NCBI GenBank assembly: GCA_002633005.1
Contig: NMRA01000492.1
Span: 273,418-325,889, forward strand
DNA length: 52,472 bases
From: Phoronis australis
Taxonomy: Eukaryota > Phoronida > Phoronidae
Direction of reading: 5' to 3'
The number at the start of each line of letters is the position of its first letter. Positions within the stretch are counted from its first letter, which is position 1. This document shows positions 1-12,420 of this stretch, one piece after another. The notes under the pieces are model-generated. The model was not told the DNA's origin. It ran no database searches and saw only the letters and a list, made by a program, of their open reading frames with translations. A program made the translations under genes and the position numbers.

Positions 1-60
1 TTGATGGCACACCGTCACATACCACTGTCACCTGGTCACGTGGGACAGACGACCTCTGCT

Positions 61-75
61 GCCATCTGGTGGCAG
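61..75 (-). promoter_or_regulatory. CTCF-like motif
   Basis: Read on the minus strand this is CTGCCACCAGATGGC, which fits the CTCF core CCASYAGRKGGC at every position. It lies left of the last ECPAS exon seen, so probably in an ECPAS intron. Binding is inferred from the motif only. Confidence 0.4.
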
Positions 76-249
76 CAAGGGTAATTCTCATTCACAGTGA
101 AATTCAAAAGACAATTTTACCTCTTATGAGTAACCCCCAACAAAATGATAACATTTGGCTTCTCTAGGAAATGGCCGATACGGTTCAAATGAAATTTAAC
201 TTGAGATACTATAATGATAATAATGATAATTAACTGTTCTGCAAATTAC

Positions 250-436
250 TGATATAAAATGCTTTAAGAATGTCTTACTTTTGAACAATATACCATCGTT
301 CAGAGACGGCTTCTCAAAATGCCTTCAGAATGTCTTACTTTTGAACAACATACCGTCATTCAGAGACGGCTTCTCAAAATGCCTTAAGAATGTCTTACTT
401 TTGAACAACATACCATCGTTCAGAGACGGCTTCTCA
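250..436 (+). repeat. 60-bp tandem repeat, three copies
   Basis: Three head-to-tail 60-bp units that differ by a few bases; each contains CAGAGACGGCTTCTCAAAA. Because 60 is a multiple of three, a 69-codon frame stays open through the array, but it has no other coding signal. It lies in non-coding DNA left of the ECPAS exons. Confidence 0.9.
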
Positions 437-1042
437 AAAATCATGTCAAGTTCAGTTTTCAAAAGAATCTGTCTTCCACCACAGTTCTGATAACCCATTC
501 CCAACCCGTTTACTTCATTCTAGTTACAGCTAGGCAGGGTCACGTGAAACTGTGTGAATGACCTACTTTCCATACACGGCAAACATGAAGATTGAATTGA
601 TGTCACAGCATAATACCGATGTTATGAATGGCTAATAACGCTGGGATGACAAAATAATTGAGAAACCACGACTACAGGGTTCAAATGCTCACATTACACT
701 AGGCTAACTATGTATTAAGTGTTTCCAATGTGGATGGAAAATGGATGTAAAAGAGAATTTTGGTGAACGAAGAGTAAATTTCAAGATTTGACTTCAAAGT
801 TGTTAAGTAAACTTGCATTTTCCACACTAAATACAAAGCATTCCATACCACCAAATTTCCAATGACAATTTTCAACAAATACAGACCATCTGTACTAGCA
901 AGAATATGACTTATACAAAAATGTTGACTTCCATCTCAAAACTTGCATAAAAATGAAAAGATGAATAAATTCAAAACAGTGTTTCTGAAACTCCATTTGA
1001 GCAGCACACTACCACAGTGTCTACCATTCACCCCCTTAATAC
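437..1042. other. Non-coding stretch, probably ECPAS intron
   Basis: No exon, repeat unit or conserved reading frame was recognised on either strand. The next ECPAS exon after the one ending at 1043 must lie further left, outside the window. Confidence 0.5.
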
Positions 1043-4000
1043 CTGCATGCAAGAAGCCAGCTGGTTGGCCGACTCTCTTGAACGAAGTAGGTAAGGAAAT
1101 ATTTTGAGCTTGAGCCGTACAGGGGCGGGGCTTCTCCGCTGCTCAGGCCGGGGTCCACTTTTCTGCAAATAACACAAAACGCTTCATCCTTAATGCTCAA
1201 TTGCCAACCAAAAATAACAGAAAGGCGCTCACTGGCATCTTTATATAGCGACCATTTATGGAATGAGCATACATCCACTAGAGTGGCACCATATTGCTAA
1301 CCATTGAATTTAAACTTCGTGGCTTCAGTCTCAAAAACAAGGATTTGTCAGTTTTTGAAACCCAGAAAGCACTTCTAATGGGAGAAACTAGTGTACAGTT
1401 TGAAAGCAATTCATAGTGCCAAATTCATCCAATTAATATTTATTGACATCGAAAATTCATACACACTGAAATCACTGTTATAAATGTCAAGCCAATATCT
1501 ATAACACAAAACTGCCACAACCACTGCCCCATTATCAGACACTACACTTGAAGTGTCAAGCACTGTTCTTTTCACACGACATGTACTTAACAATTATAAC
1601 AAAAAGACCAGGTGGCTAATCTGACAACTAGGCAATTGACTTCGGCCTCATTACACAGCTACAACAGGAAGCTATCCTCAACCATGGGTCGTTACAGGTC
1701 TCACCTCGCCTTTGATATTAATCGTGCCGTGAAAGATCGTATAAAGTTTAGCAATGACAGCCGACTTGTTCCAGTCTACGCTGCCTGTGATTCGCTTGAT
1801 CTCCATGTCAGCCGCAGACGACACACTGCAAAAGGAGCGCACACTGAAGAAAGAATAGTGACAGACACTAAGGTCAAGATTTGTTAATAAATTTTTAAAT
1901 TACCAAATAATCTCATTTCCTATAAGGTCATAGCTACAGTCCTAAACAAAATTATGCAAGTTCATCTTTTACTAACAATGTTCAGGGTCCCAAACTGAAG
2001 AAATCAATACAAAATTGAGGAAAATTGATAGAGGCCTTATTAGAATTATTAGTTGCGTGTGAGCAAGATAATCTACATCAACAAATCCATAATGGAATTC
2101 AAAAAATATTCATCAAGTGACAAGCAAAGGATCCCCAGTAGCATGCAGACAAACACATTTGAATAGTTGATCATCTCCATCCAAACACCTTCTAAGCAAT
2201 AGGGCAGTCCTGGATTACACGGCGACAGATCTCTCCTTTGTCCTGGAGATAAGAAAGTGCGTGACCTAGTTTTGGAAACCAGGCACATTTTCATGTCTCT
2301 CGTTGATGTCGCAAATGTGAAGAATTTCAGATCATGCATCCAGGGGTGTTTGTCCAGTTTTTCAAACTTTTTAACGTCGCAGTTGCAGCCCACAGCACAG
2401 CAGTTACTAACTTTCTTGGCATTGCAAGGACGAATAGAGTAATGCAACCGAGAAAAACTTGTAAGGAATCCGACAATAACAAAAACGAACTTCAGTGGCA
2501 CGAAAACGAAGCAGCAAATGTGCCTGACGGACATTTACAGCATTGTGAAAACCGGACGACCCTATTAGAAGATAACTAACCTATGTCTAGTGTCAGCTAG
2601 AGCTACAACAAAGTGATACACCACGTCTTCTTCGGCAAACACTCCCGAGCCAAGGAAGTTGACGATGCCAATCTTGGTCTTCTCTAGCGTGTCCTGTGTG
2701 AGGGGGGAATCTCCCGTCACCCGTTTGTAGGCCTGGGGGCTCATGGCAGGGGGTGCAGATGCGTCCCTACCACCACTAACATTGCTACTATTGTTGCCAC
2801 TCCGTTCGGTGCCAGTAGCCTGAGTTGGCGTAAAACTGCAAAACAGCAAATTCTTAAACAGAATCAGAAAGGAAGAAGCAGACACTCAGATTTTCAAGGT
2901 GAAAAACATTTGAACATGCGTAGATAGACATTTTTCTTCCAGCGTAGAAAATAATTTACATGAGTCAAAATAACATTGGCAAAGCATGCTAGATGATTAG
3001 ACATATTTAGATTTTGTTTGTCAGGCATGAATGGCATTTGATTAAAGCAAATTATTGCCAACTGTGTTTCATTCATCAGTGATAGTTGAATTTCAACATA
3101 AGAATGAGTTTGCATCCCAATAAATTTCCTCTGAAGTTTGATTTTTTCACAACTTAAGACAAATTTAGTTCAATGTGTGTGTCTCAGTGCATCAATGCTG
3201 GTTACACTGTGGACTTATTTCAACAAACAGCAATTTTTGTAGTCATGAACTTGCAAAGTAGTGTATGTTAAAAAATAGGCAGGTGGCCTGGTGCCTTCTC
3301 CAGTGCACCAAGCATGCTTAGACCACATAGTTGGACACATTGCACTGGTGTTTGTTTTAAAAAAAACAAATTAAAACGCAATTACACAAAAATTGAAGAT
3401 CTGTGCGAATCAGTCACGTTGCCAAAGCACAAAATCTTAGTACTGTTGACCAGGCTTCGTGACTCTAAAGAATGTCTATGCATGCCATTGTGGGGGCAGT
3501 GTTCGTCACTAACTGGCACTGCACTGCATGCCATATTGTGGGATGGTGAGTGTAGAATGGCACTAAATGACCACCTGTGCACGACAAGCGCGAGGCAACA
3601 CGGGAGAAAAATTTCGTGCTATCATAAGAGTGCCTATGTTTCAAACTGCCTCTAAAGTCGATTCACTTGCAGAAACATCGTGAATACATTTTACTAGCGG
3701 ACACAAAACAGTAGAAAATGGTGTACCTCACCCCCTTCCTCCTACGCCTAGCGCATACCTACCTGTAGGGCAGCAGCAGCACATCCAACATGAAGTCCAG
3801 TAACAGCTTCATGCTCTTGGGTTGGTCCACTATAAAGCTGTACTCTGCCTTGACCGCTGCACTACTACTGTGGCTTATCTTCAGCTGGCCCATTGCTGGC
3901 ATCATCAGCAGCAGTAGACTTTGACAAAGAGAGAGAGACCATTTAATGTACACAACAGTTCACAATCAAGTAGTCGTACCCACTTTATCTAGACTACCCC

Positions 4001-5965
4001 CTCAACATGAAAAGTTACATTACATGACAATTTTTGTCAAAGATAACGGTGGCTCACTGAGGTGCTTTCAATGTTTATTTCAGTTGAGAATTTTCACACA
4101 TTATTCCCATTCACGTGTCTCTAGTTCCAATGAGCTTTCACGGAAAAAGTTTAAATTCCAGTTATTTTTCCCCAAACAGTAGGCATATAATGTTTGGCCA
4201 ATTTTATTACTGAATGCACAAATCACGATATGACACCTATGAACCAGGCCTGTAACCATCTGGCATCTAAAAGGACACCCCGACTTAAAGTTAGACACAA
4301 TTCACGATGCCCAGTTTAGCATTTGGAAGCCAAGTAATGTAAGCAAGCAAGCAAGCATTCGAGTCAACAGCAGCTCTGAGAGCTAGCTGGCCTGTCCAGA
4401 ATGAAAATGTTAGTTAAGATATAATGTAAGATACTACAAGCATGGCACACCAACGTTCTCCCGTAACACAATAACAGGTATTTGACTTGGGATGATAATA
4501 ACAGTCACACATGATTCATCACGGAGACCCCGAGAAATTGTAACAAAGCCCTGTCGCTAACGAAGACTACTTTTGTCATTTTCCACATTTTTCAAGTTTC
4601 CATTATAATGAATGGTCATTGTGCCATTCCAAGTTTCTCTCAAACCCTAAGTCTAGCGTTCTAGCTATCGCCAATAACAAACACGACTCCTTCCTTCCTT
4701 TAGCTCAAGCGTCACTGATTGGTGCCTACCTGTCCTGCTGAGGTTGTGGCTTGTCCTCAAGACATCTCATCAATGTGGGCAACAAATCTGTCTGCTTGTC
4801 AACGGGCAGCCGAGGAAAGCCCATCTTTATGTACAGGATGGTGAAGTTCTACAGACATGAAGCTCTGCATTAGCATTCAAGCATTACCTTGAATCAACGT
4901 TCAACTAAGTGTTCCGAATCATTAGTAATGATGTCACGCTATTTTAAAAGTTGGCGACCTTTGGTGAAGTTTTCAAAAATGCCTCTAAATAGTTTGACAC
5001 AAACATTCGAAATGTTTTGCTCCACAATTCAGCCTAATGTCCTCAAAGTGATCCTGTCAACGTTTGTTTCAAACCAACTGCAGCTAAAAACAGACTGTCC
5101 TCTGGCAGTTGATTTTTAAATACTTTTTTGTAAAAAAACAACTTGATAATACCTTTGATGAATGTGGTAAGAAATATAATGTAGAACCATAGGACTTCAT
5201 AAAATAATGTGGTAAGAAATATAATGTAGAACCATAGGACTTCATAAAATAGTGTGCTAAGAAATACATTGTAGAACCATAGGACTTCATAAAATAATGT
5301 GCTAAGAAATATAATGTAGAACCATAGGACATCATAAAATAATATGCTAAGAAATATAATGTAGAACCATAGGACTTCATAAAATAGAGTGCTAAGAAAT
5401 ATAATGTAGAACCATAGGACTTCATAAAATAGTGTGCTAAGAAATATAATGTAGAACCGTAGGACTTCATAAAATAATGTGCTAAGAAATATAATGTAGA
5501 ACCATAGGACTCCATAAAATCTTGGTCCACTTTCAGCGCGCAATAGGATAGGTGAAATACTAACACAAACAAGCACTTTAATTTATACATGAATTTTTTT
5601 CAAGACCAATCATGAACAACAAATCCAGTGTGCTTTGTTTGCCTTTAAGACAGGCGCACAATAAACCGTGGGTCGTGAGTAGCCCAACAAAATCACTCTA
5701 TGCTCAATTCAACTTACAACAACAAATGGTGAAGCTGCGGGATCCTGATACTGCACGAGCAAAGTGTCGACAGGGACCTGAACACACGGTCGACTCTTCA
5801 GACGCTTGTTGAGATGCACCAGCAACTCCATGACCTTTTTACGCACACCTTCTTGCTGGCTAGACAGCTTGAGCAGAATTGGCGGCAGGAACTTGTGTAC
5901 GAGGCTTCCAAGCTGCTCATCGGTCTCGGCAGAGCCGATACGCAGAAACACACGCTCCACTAGGG
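1043..5965 (-). CDS. ECPAS: ECPAS/ECM29 proteasome adaptor, N-terminal part (six exons)
   Basis: Six exons in transcript order: 5965-5718, 4848-4730, 3918-3763, 2835-2581, 1825-1705 and 1162-1043. All have AG acceptors and GT donors and the phases agree at every junction, giving about 339 residues. The first exon carries ERVFLR, AETDEQL and [15 protein letters not shown], which match the N-terminus of ECM29. Later exons carry [44 protein letters not shown] and [14 protein letters not shown], in the family order. ECM29 is a large HEAT-repeat protein that binds the 26S proteasome, tethers core to cap and links it to membranes and motors. The exon starting at 5965 needs one base from an upstream exon, so the start codon is missing here and should lie beyond 5965. 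The gene continues past the left edge. The 4730-4848 exon is short and lies next to an intron filled by a 45-bp minisatellite. Confidence 0.92.
5161..5520. repeat. 45-bp minisatellite, eight copies, in an ECPAS intron
   Basis: Eight head-to-tail 45-bp units with the core GTAGAACCATAGGACTTCAT, differing by one to four bases. The array sits in the intron between the exons at 4730-4848 and 5718-5965. The period is a multiple of three, so two overlapping minus-strand frames of 168 and 177 codons run through it. They are 15-residue hydrophobic repeats and I regard them as artefacts of the period. Confidence 0.95.
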
Positions 5966-6873
5966 CTGAAACCAAAGAAAGCCGTGTCATACAATACGAG
6001 TTGTGAGAGCAAATGAAAGAGGGTGGATAAAGAAGAGGGAGCACTGACACACGAGAGGCAAAAAAATGGTGGACCAAGCAGGACAGGAAGAGGGTGTGAA
6101 TAACTCTTTCAAACTGGTTTCCGAAATTCTCTTGCCGTGAATTTTAGATATAGGTTCCTTACACCAAAAGGGAGATGATAGCTCTTTTGTGATTATAATG
6201 CAGAACAGGTTTGGAATGTTTGGACAAACCTGTCAAAGCTGGCAAGAAACAGAAACTTTTCATTGTCAATACAAATAGTTTAGAGAATGACACTACTTCT
6301 TATAGGAGTATAGAAAATTTGGAAAAGGTTGACTAGGTTTTAGGTACTGGGAACTTCCAAAAGAGCACCACCAGTACAAACTATCTGGGGTTCTTTCAGA
6401 GACAAGGCTCAAAAAGACCCTCTTGGCTTTTTCAGAATTGTGTGACATGTGCAAAATGTGGTCAAGATGTCAAAATTCTTAATTTTTGGTCTTTAAAAGC
6501 ATTGTGAAACTTGTTTTGTTATAGCCAAGCTTTCGACAAAGTGAACCCTCCTCAGACAGTATAACGTACTATAACTGAATGAGGGTGCTAGAGGGCAACA
6601 ATGTAAGTTTCCAAGGGAGAACCTCTTTTCTCCTTAAGACTGTCTTTGTTGCTGAGAAAGTGCTATCATACAACTTGGGAAATAAAAATGTGATTAAATG
6701 CCAATTTCCCAATTAAGATTCTAAAAGCTAACCTGCATTTTATATTTTTTCAGAATGCCACCCATTAAAAAGATAGTCCTAAATAAGCAACCACAACTGT
6801 ACAGTGGAAGACATCACTGAGAAATTAATTATTCTTTGAAATAAAAAAAACATTTGTGTGAAACTGTTGTAGA

Positions 6874-7462
6874 CAGTGGCAACCACCTCTAGCTGTCTCA
6901 TTAGAGACGGTGTAGCTCCTATAGAAGCTTCATACGCCAGAAACTTTTTGGCGAATTATGCCTCACACTGATTAAAAAATCAAAGTAACGTTCTAATAAA
7001 TACCTTTTGTGCATAGAGGGACACCTTAAAAGATCGCCATTGTCTCTAATTCCTTCCAACTCGAACAAATACTCCTATTATTAAACTTTTTTGAGCAGTC
7101 CCTCGTTCAGTTCCCAAAATCGGAAACTGACCATTTCTAACACTGAGCGCAGCAGGCAGTATAACTTCATACCCCCTGCCGTCAGCAGTGTAAAAATGGC
7201 CAGTTACTGATTTTGGGAACTGAACAAGGGACTGCTCAATGAAAAAGTTTTTATAACAGGAGTTTTTGTTAGGTTTGGACGGAATTAAAGATATCAATGG
7301 TCTGCTAAGGTGTCACTGCATGCACAAAAGGTATTTATTACAATGTGACTTTGATGTTTTAGTCCGTGAGCGGCATAATTCGCCAAAAAGCTTCCTGCGT
7401 AAGAAGCTACTATAGGAGCTACACTGTCTCTAATGAGCCACCAGTAGAGATGGAGGTCACTG
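6874..7462. mobile_element. Foldback (long inverted repeat) element
   Basis: The left and right halves are reverse complements of each other over almost the whole length, with scattered mismatches and small gaps. The best block is 31 bp at 7091-7121 against 7209-7239 with one difference. The axis is near 7165. There is no reading frame of note, so it would be a non-autonomous element. The similarity fades outside about 6860 and 7475, and I could not define a target-site duplication. Half of the central part recurs at 42528-42650, upstream of the POFUT1 start codon. Confidence 0.85.
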
Positions 7463-7526
7463 CCTAGTGAAACTGGTGAAGTGGTTCTGCCCTCTAAACA
7501 TTTGAGAAGCGGGAAGCCTGGGGGAA

Positions 7527-7656
7527 CCGGCACTAGTCGGATATAATGGACCCTGATTTAGAGAACCAGGCAATCACTGAATAATTGACATTATTTAGTC
7601 GATGAAACCGGTTCTCTAAATCAGGGTCCATCCTAGTACTAGTGGAGTAGTGCCAG
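7527..7656. mobile_element. Short TIR element (MITE)
   Basis: A perfect 21-bp inverted repeat pairs 7547-7567 with 7610-7630, with the core GGACCCTGATTTAGAGAACC. Weaker pairing extends outward to about 7527 and 7656. Only about 40 bp separate the arms and there is no coding capacity. It lies some 65 bp from the edge of the foldback element. Confidence 0.75.
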
Positions 7657-9427
7657 GAAATCTGTGGGTGCCCCTGTAATCTACAAACAACAATCTTTCA
7701 ATTATTAGTTTCATCTAGACTTCCTTGGCTGAGTAAATTTTAAGACTGAAATGTGTGAGCAGGCTTAACCGCTTCACTTTGTATTCAGGCGTTCAATGCA
7801 CTTCAGTTTGCACTGTCACGGTTCACCAACACCTGTGCAAGCAGTTCACGCCACTCGTCATTCATTCTCGAGCCGAGGCCCGCCAACGCCATGGACAACT
7901 GTGAGTATATTTTACATCATACCACCGAATTGACAAGGTGTCTTCAATTTTGAAGTTAAATGAAACAGCACAATTTAGAGCCCAGTCACGACTCCCTTTC
8001 CTTGCAAGAAAATTGCAAGTCACACAACTTACTCAACTCATCTTGTTCCGCCATGTTCATTCTTCAATTTTGTCATTCAGTTTCGAACTTTTTTGCGACC
8101 CCTGGTGGTTGTTTCACACAATTACGTATTGTCAGCTACTTGAACCCATTGTTGTTTTATTTGTGCCAGTAATTTTTGTTGATGTGTTAAGTGCTAATGA
8201 TTGTTTGTTGTTTTTTTTCTAGAGCAAGCTCTCCATTTGACGGCACTAGTAATCCTGTCTCGTGGCTCAACTATTTTTTCTGACAGAGTGTTTATAGAAC
8301 GTGTTTATCATGCGCTACACTGGATACAATCAGAATCGGTAAGCTAAAGCCTCTGGACTTTTTTACCAGTAATCATCAAAATATCAGGGAGCGTTTTATT
8401 AAAGGTAGCAATTCCCGGTCCCTGTTACTAGACGGACGTAAGCCAGGTAAAATTATTCAGTTTTCTCACAAGTTAAAGAATCAGGGCATTAACTTTTACC
8501 GGCCTCTGTCAGGTGAGAGCCGTTCGCCAAGAAAGCTGTACTTATGATATGGCATCAAAAGCCTCCGGCTCTCATCCCTTTTGTCACCAGAGTTGATTCA
8601 GGACCCGATAAGGTTTGATAACGCGCCATCCTACAGGTTCTATCAAAGCATTCAACCGAGATCTAACGATCGTCCGTTTCACTGCACCTTGCACTTCGTC
8701 AACAGATTTATGCAAGGCGATGTCTGATTTTACAGCATTCTGAGGAGTACTGCATTAGTGATGGCTTCATAGAAATTAAACCCTGAACACCACGTAAATA
8801 AAATTTTCAGTTTCGCTGAAATCATCTTACAAAGCAAATAACCGTTGCCTTAAACTGAACACATATTCTGATGGAGAGCAGACCTCGAGTCTTCGGTGTA
8901 AATCTATAGGCCTAGTTGCATATCCTGAAGTGAATATTCATCGCGAAAACCACCCGCGTACTTACGGAGTATTTCACGACATTAAAATATTTGCAGCGGC
9001 GGACGTCTCTCAAAAACATGGTTTATTACCTGTACAGCTGTAACAGGCCATGTCTAGGTTATCTCCCACCTCTAAACACTGAAGGTAATCTGACTCTTCT
9101 TAAAAAATAATGGTTAAGTTCATAATTTCATACAATTATATTAAATAGAAGTAAATTTAATAGCCAGTACACGGCCAATTTCACAGAACGTGACATTTTT
9201 CATAACGCATTGCGTTGCGATAGTGGCAATGCATTGTGGGAAACGATTTCACTGCAAATTACCATACCTGACCTACAGCACCCTCTGTGCAAGTGAGTGG
9301 CTGCTTCAGAGCAAGTCAAAACAATTAAGTCGATTTTTAAGTCTGAGGGTACAACACGGTGTAAGTTTTCCAAATAACGAGTGAAACGGGAACAAGACAT
9401 TGAACACTAGAACTGAAGCCTCAAGAC

Positions 9428-9593
9428 CAGTGGCGGATTTAGAGGGGGGTCTAGGGAGCCATGTCACCCCTCTTCGAAAATTCTCGTATTCCATTTAGCT
9501 GTTAGGGGCGTGCGAATGTCTGACGCGCAAAATCCTGGCTGAAACTCCTCCCTGACCCCATCCCCCGGACTCAAAACCATGAATCCGCCCCTG
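9428..9593. mobile_element. 166-bp MITE with CAG-type termini
   Basis: It starts with CAGTGGCGGATT and ends with AATCCGCCCCTG, an 11/12 terminal inverted repeat. The five bases AAGAC flank both sides as a direct repeat (9423-9427 and 9594-9598). CAG ends with a 5-bp duplication suit a hAT-like non-autonomous element. A decayed relative of its 3' half is at about 21890-21975, and another half-copy with CCCCCCAATCCGCC is near 9900-9930. Confidence 0.7.
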
Positions 9594-10489
9594 AAGACGA
9601 AACGTTATCACAGCATAAAGAACCACAATTTTCCTCCTTCCATACAACTTAAGTACCGACAAGTGGGGAAAGTAAGCTAATTGGAATCAATGCCCCACAT
9701 TCTGTCACGGGCATTACGAGCGCATTCAGTCTAAAGGATGGGAGTACTCGAATTCCCGAGGATGTGGACTTAGTACTAAAAAACAAACGATGGACTTAAA
9801 AACAAGAGAAAACGATTGCGCCGCCGTTGGCATGGATCTTGCAATCGGGTCTGAGGCCCNTGAGTTGCCGTTTTATTTTTTGCGGCAGCCAAGGGAGGTC
9901 CCCCCCTCCCCCCAATCCGCCTATGACCCAAGAATTCATCACATTCATCCACACACATGTTGAATAAAAAGGAGTATGCACACACCCCTTTTCTAAATCG
10001 TTCAGAAAATGCTACCATCACTGAACAAGTCTGTAAACCCACATAAGCTTGCCTTCTTAAATACACTGTACTCATAGTTTGAGGAACATATCTTTCACAA
10101 TAAAACGGTGCCGTAAGTCCTATCATTACAACCAATTTCAGAAAAGCACTAAGCAAAATGTTATCAAAGGCCAGGAAAGATCCACAACTGTTACATGAAA
10201 TCTACAACAATCTCGCGTTTACTCAAGCAATGCATAACCCTTGTGTATTAAGCTTTGATTAGAAACTATTTTCAACAAGTCTCAATATAAATCAGGTCCA
10301 AAATTGCGTAAAAATCTCGTTAACACAACAATATTGTGCACTCTGCCAATTTATTAAAGCCATAATCGATAGTACCCTTTATACGCTTTACTTGGTTATT
10401 TTAAAATTATTTAGCAAAAGTTTAAAAACAGAGGTTTCGCAACGATCTCAATTTTTCAACATGTTAAGAGCGCAAACATCAGGTAAAAA

Positions 10490-10745
10490 CTGCTATAAAC
10501 ATGGGCTTCGTTGAATGCTGCAGTGAACACGCCTTTCGTTAAATGCTGCTATACATTTAAACATGCGCTTCGTTCAATGCTGCTGTGAACACGCCTTTCG
10601 TTAAATGCTGTTATACATTTAAACATGCGCTTCGTTGAATGCTGCTGTGAACACGCCTTTCTTGAATGCTACTATAAACACGCCTTTCTTGAATACTGCT
10701 TTGAGCACGCCTTTCGTTGAACGCTGCTATAAAAACGCCTTTCTT
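10490..10745. repeat. 62-bp / ~31-bp minisatellite
   Basis: Units begin at 10501, 10563 and 10625, each with GCTTCGTT..AATGCTGC followed by GAACACGCCTTTC. Each 62-bp unit is made of two related halves of about 31 bp, and the right end decays into half-units. No coding role is seen. Confidence 0.85.
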
Positions 10746-11389
10746 TGAAGAAGCTATTGAACTGTTAATTTACAACACAGGCTTGTGGCAAAATGGTCGC
10801 AAAGTGTTGTTTTCTCAGACTTTAAAGTGATTTCTTGTCTTAGAAAGTGACAGTGTAATATTGCTTGAAACCATGTTGACGTGACAAGCCGACGCAGTGA
10901 GTCGGTCCTCAAGCAATAACGTCATAATCAGTTCTTCTAAGCATTAGAAATCCCCTCTGATTCAAGTGAAGGACAATTTTAAACTGATAAGTGATCTAAA
11001 TCAAAAATACAGCCAGCTTAACATTAGTGGAATGTTTGTTATAAATGACACTTGGAACATAAGTTCAGTACACCGTAACTATAATCATTTTAGAATAAAG
11101 TCAAATTAGTCTTTATGGCCACGCGCTATATTCATCATGTCAGTCAGTTTATAAGTATAAGGCTTTCCCGGTTTGGACACAACATTCAGAACCATCTGTT
11201 TTTCCGACAACTTCCAGCCAATTCCGTCATCCAGGTTGTCCTCGAGTTACAACCATTTATTCGTCGATACACACCACGTAGAATAAGGACAAACAATCAC
11301 AACATCATTTAACCATCCTCCATTTTATTTAGTGTGGAAAATCGTCAAATATTGCTACTCGTTTTGCCTTGTGTTATGGTACAAAAAGA

Positions 11390-11565
11390 ATGGTGAAGCG
11401 TTGCGTTTGTGGTGGTTGTGACAACTCAACGTTTCAGTGAGCACAATATGGCTCTTTTCACTCTCCCCCGGGACTTCAGTGAAACGCGAATGGCTCAAGT
11501 TTGCACAAGAGAAACTCTCGTGTTGGTGGACATGACAGGCTATCGCTGGGTATGTTCAAACGTCA
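11390..11565 (+). pseudogene. Decayed THAP-domain fragment
   Basis: The start MVKRCVCGGC resembles the opening of a THAP zinc finger (MVxxCxxxxC). After an in-frame stop, other frames give FTLPRDF, then REWLKFAQEKLSC, then WVCSN, matching the later THAP elements (FP-D, R-W-FV, W-VCS-H). The final His is lost and frameshifts separate the parts. THAP domains occur in host DNA-binding proteins and in P-element-like transposases; this copy could come from either. I see no terminal repeats around it. Confidence 0.6.
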
Positions 11566-12360
11566 CGCCCATGTCCGTAGCCGGCTAAGAAACTTCCAAT
11601 TAAAATCGCTTTTCTTCTATTTCTCAGTGTTGATTTTATGATTTTGGCATGCAGTGCCATAAAAGAGTGTTTAATGATGCTGACAATGTAGTCACTTGTC
11701 GAAACAAGGTAAACGGTGGTTTTAAGCACTATGTTTTTCCTGTCATCCATATGAGTGATACTTTCACAACCGGCATCTGTTCAGTGCGTCATGTCCATAC
11801 TGGATCTCTACCCACTGTTTCAAAACCTTGCAACCTCATTTCAACGATTCTTTGCCTGCCAAAGTACCTTTTTGAGCGTACACACGACATGTCATCGATT
11901 CCACATGTTGTTTTGCAGTTTTTGATGAGCGAACTCTGTCGGGTCAGCTCACCACCATCTGCAGGTGAATGCGATTGTAAGCGATAGCTGCAATCTCTGA
12001 AGCTTTAGTGGTGGGAGTCTTACTAACTACCTAAATGCAAGCAAAAACTGTATACAAAATTTGTGTTTCAAATCTTCCCATACTTGACCAACCATCCGAA
12101 ATGGGGGTGGTGTACGTCTGTGGGTGATCCATGGTATTTTGGTTATGTTTAGGAATATCTAAACCTATTTGTCAGAACAAATCAGCTTACCTCATGATTA
12201 TTTTTTGAAGCGCTTTACTAAGCAGCGAAATACACGTACAGAGGCGTGCATAATACATTTTAGCATGTCTTTGCTTATGCTGTGCCGCTGCTGAAATGTA
12301 ACTATACAACAACAGAATATTTTAAAGTGACACCATTGACAAGGAAGGCGATTTCCTGAA

Positions 12361-12420
12361 ATTAGCACCAGCGTGGAATCGAACATGGGACCCCCGTGGT
12401 CTCTGTCAAAGTCTGCGCTT
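12361..12420 (-). repeat. tRNA-like SINE fragment
   Basis: The minus strand carries a pol III B-box-like block GTTCGATTCC in a T-arm-like setting. Stem pairing is too poor for a working tRNA, so it is best read as a SINE head or tRNA relic. Confidence 0.4.

Noticed and set aside
281-490. 69-codon frame with LLNNIPSFRDGFSK repeats
   Set aside because: It is a product of the 60-bp tandem repeat, without splice sites or homology.
5043-5590. Minus-strand frames of 177 and 168 codons
   Set aside because: They are translations of the 45-bp minisatellite. Both overlap in different frames and lie between well-supported ECPAS exons.
8223-8547. Plus-strand exon with an 80-codon open frame after 8269
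   Set aside because: Joining it to the ATG at 7892 gives an immediate stop or a 22-codon peptide, and the frame has no start codon or recognised similarity.
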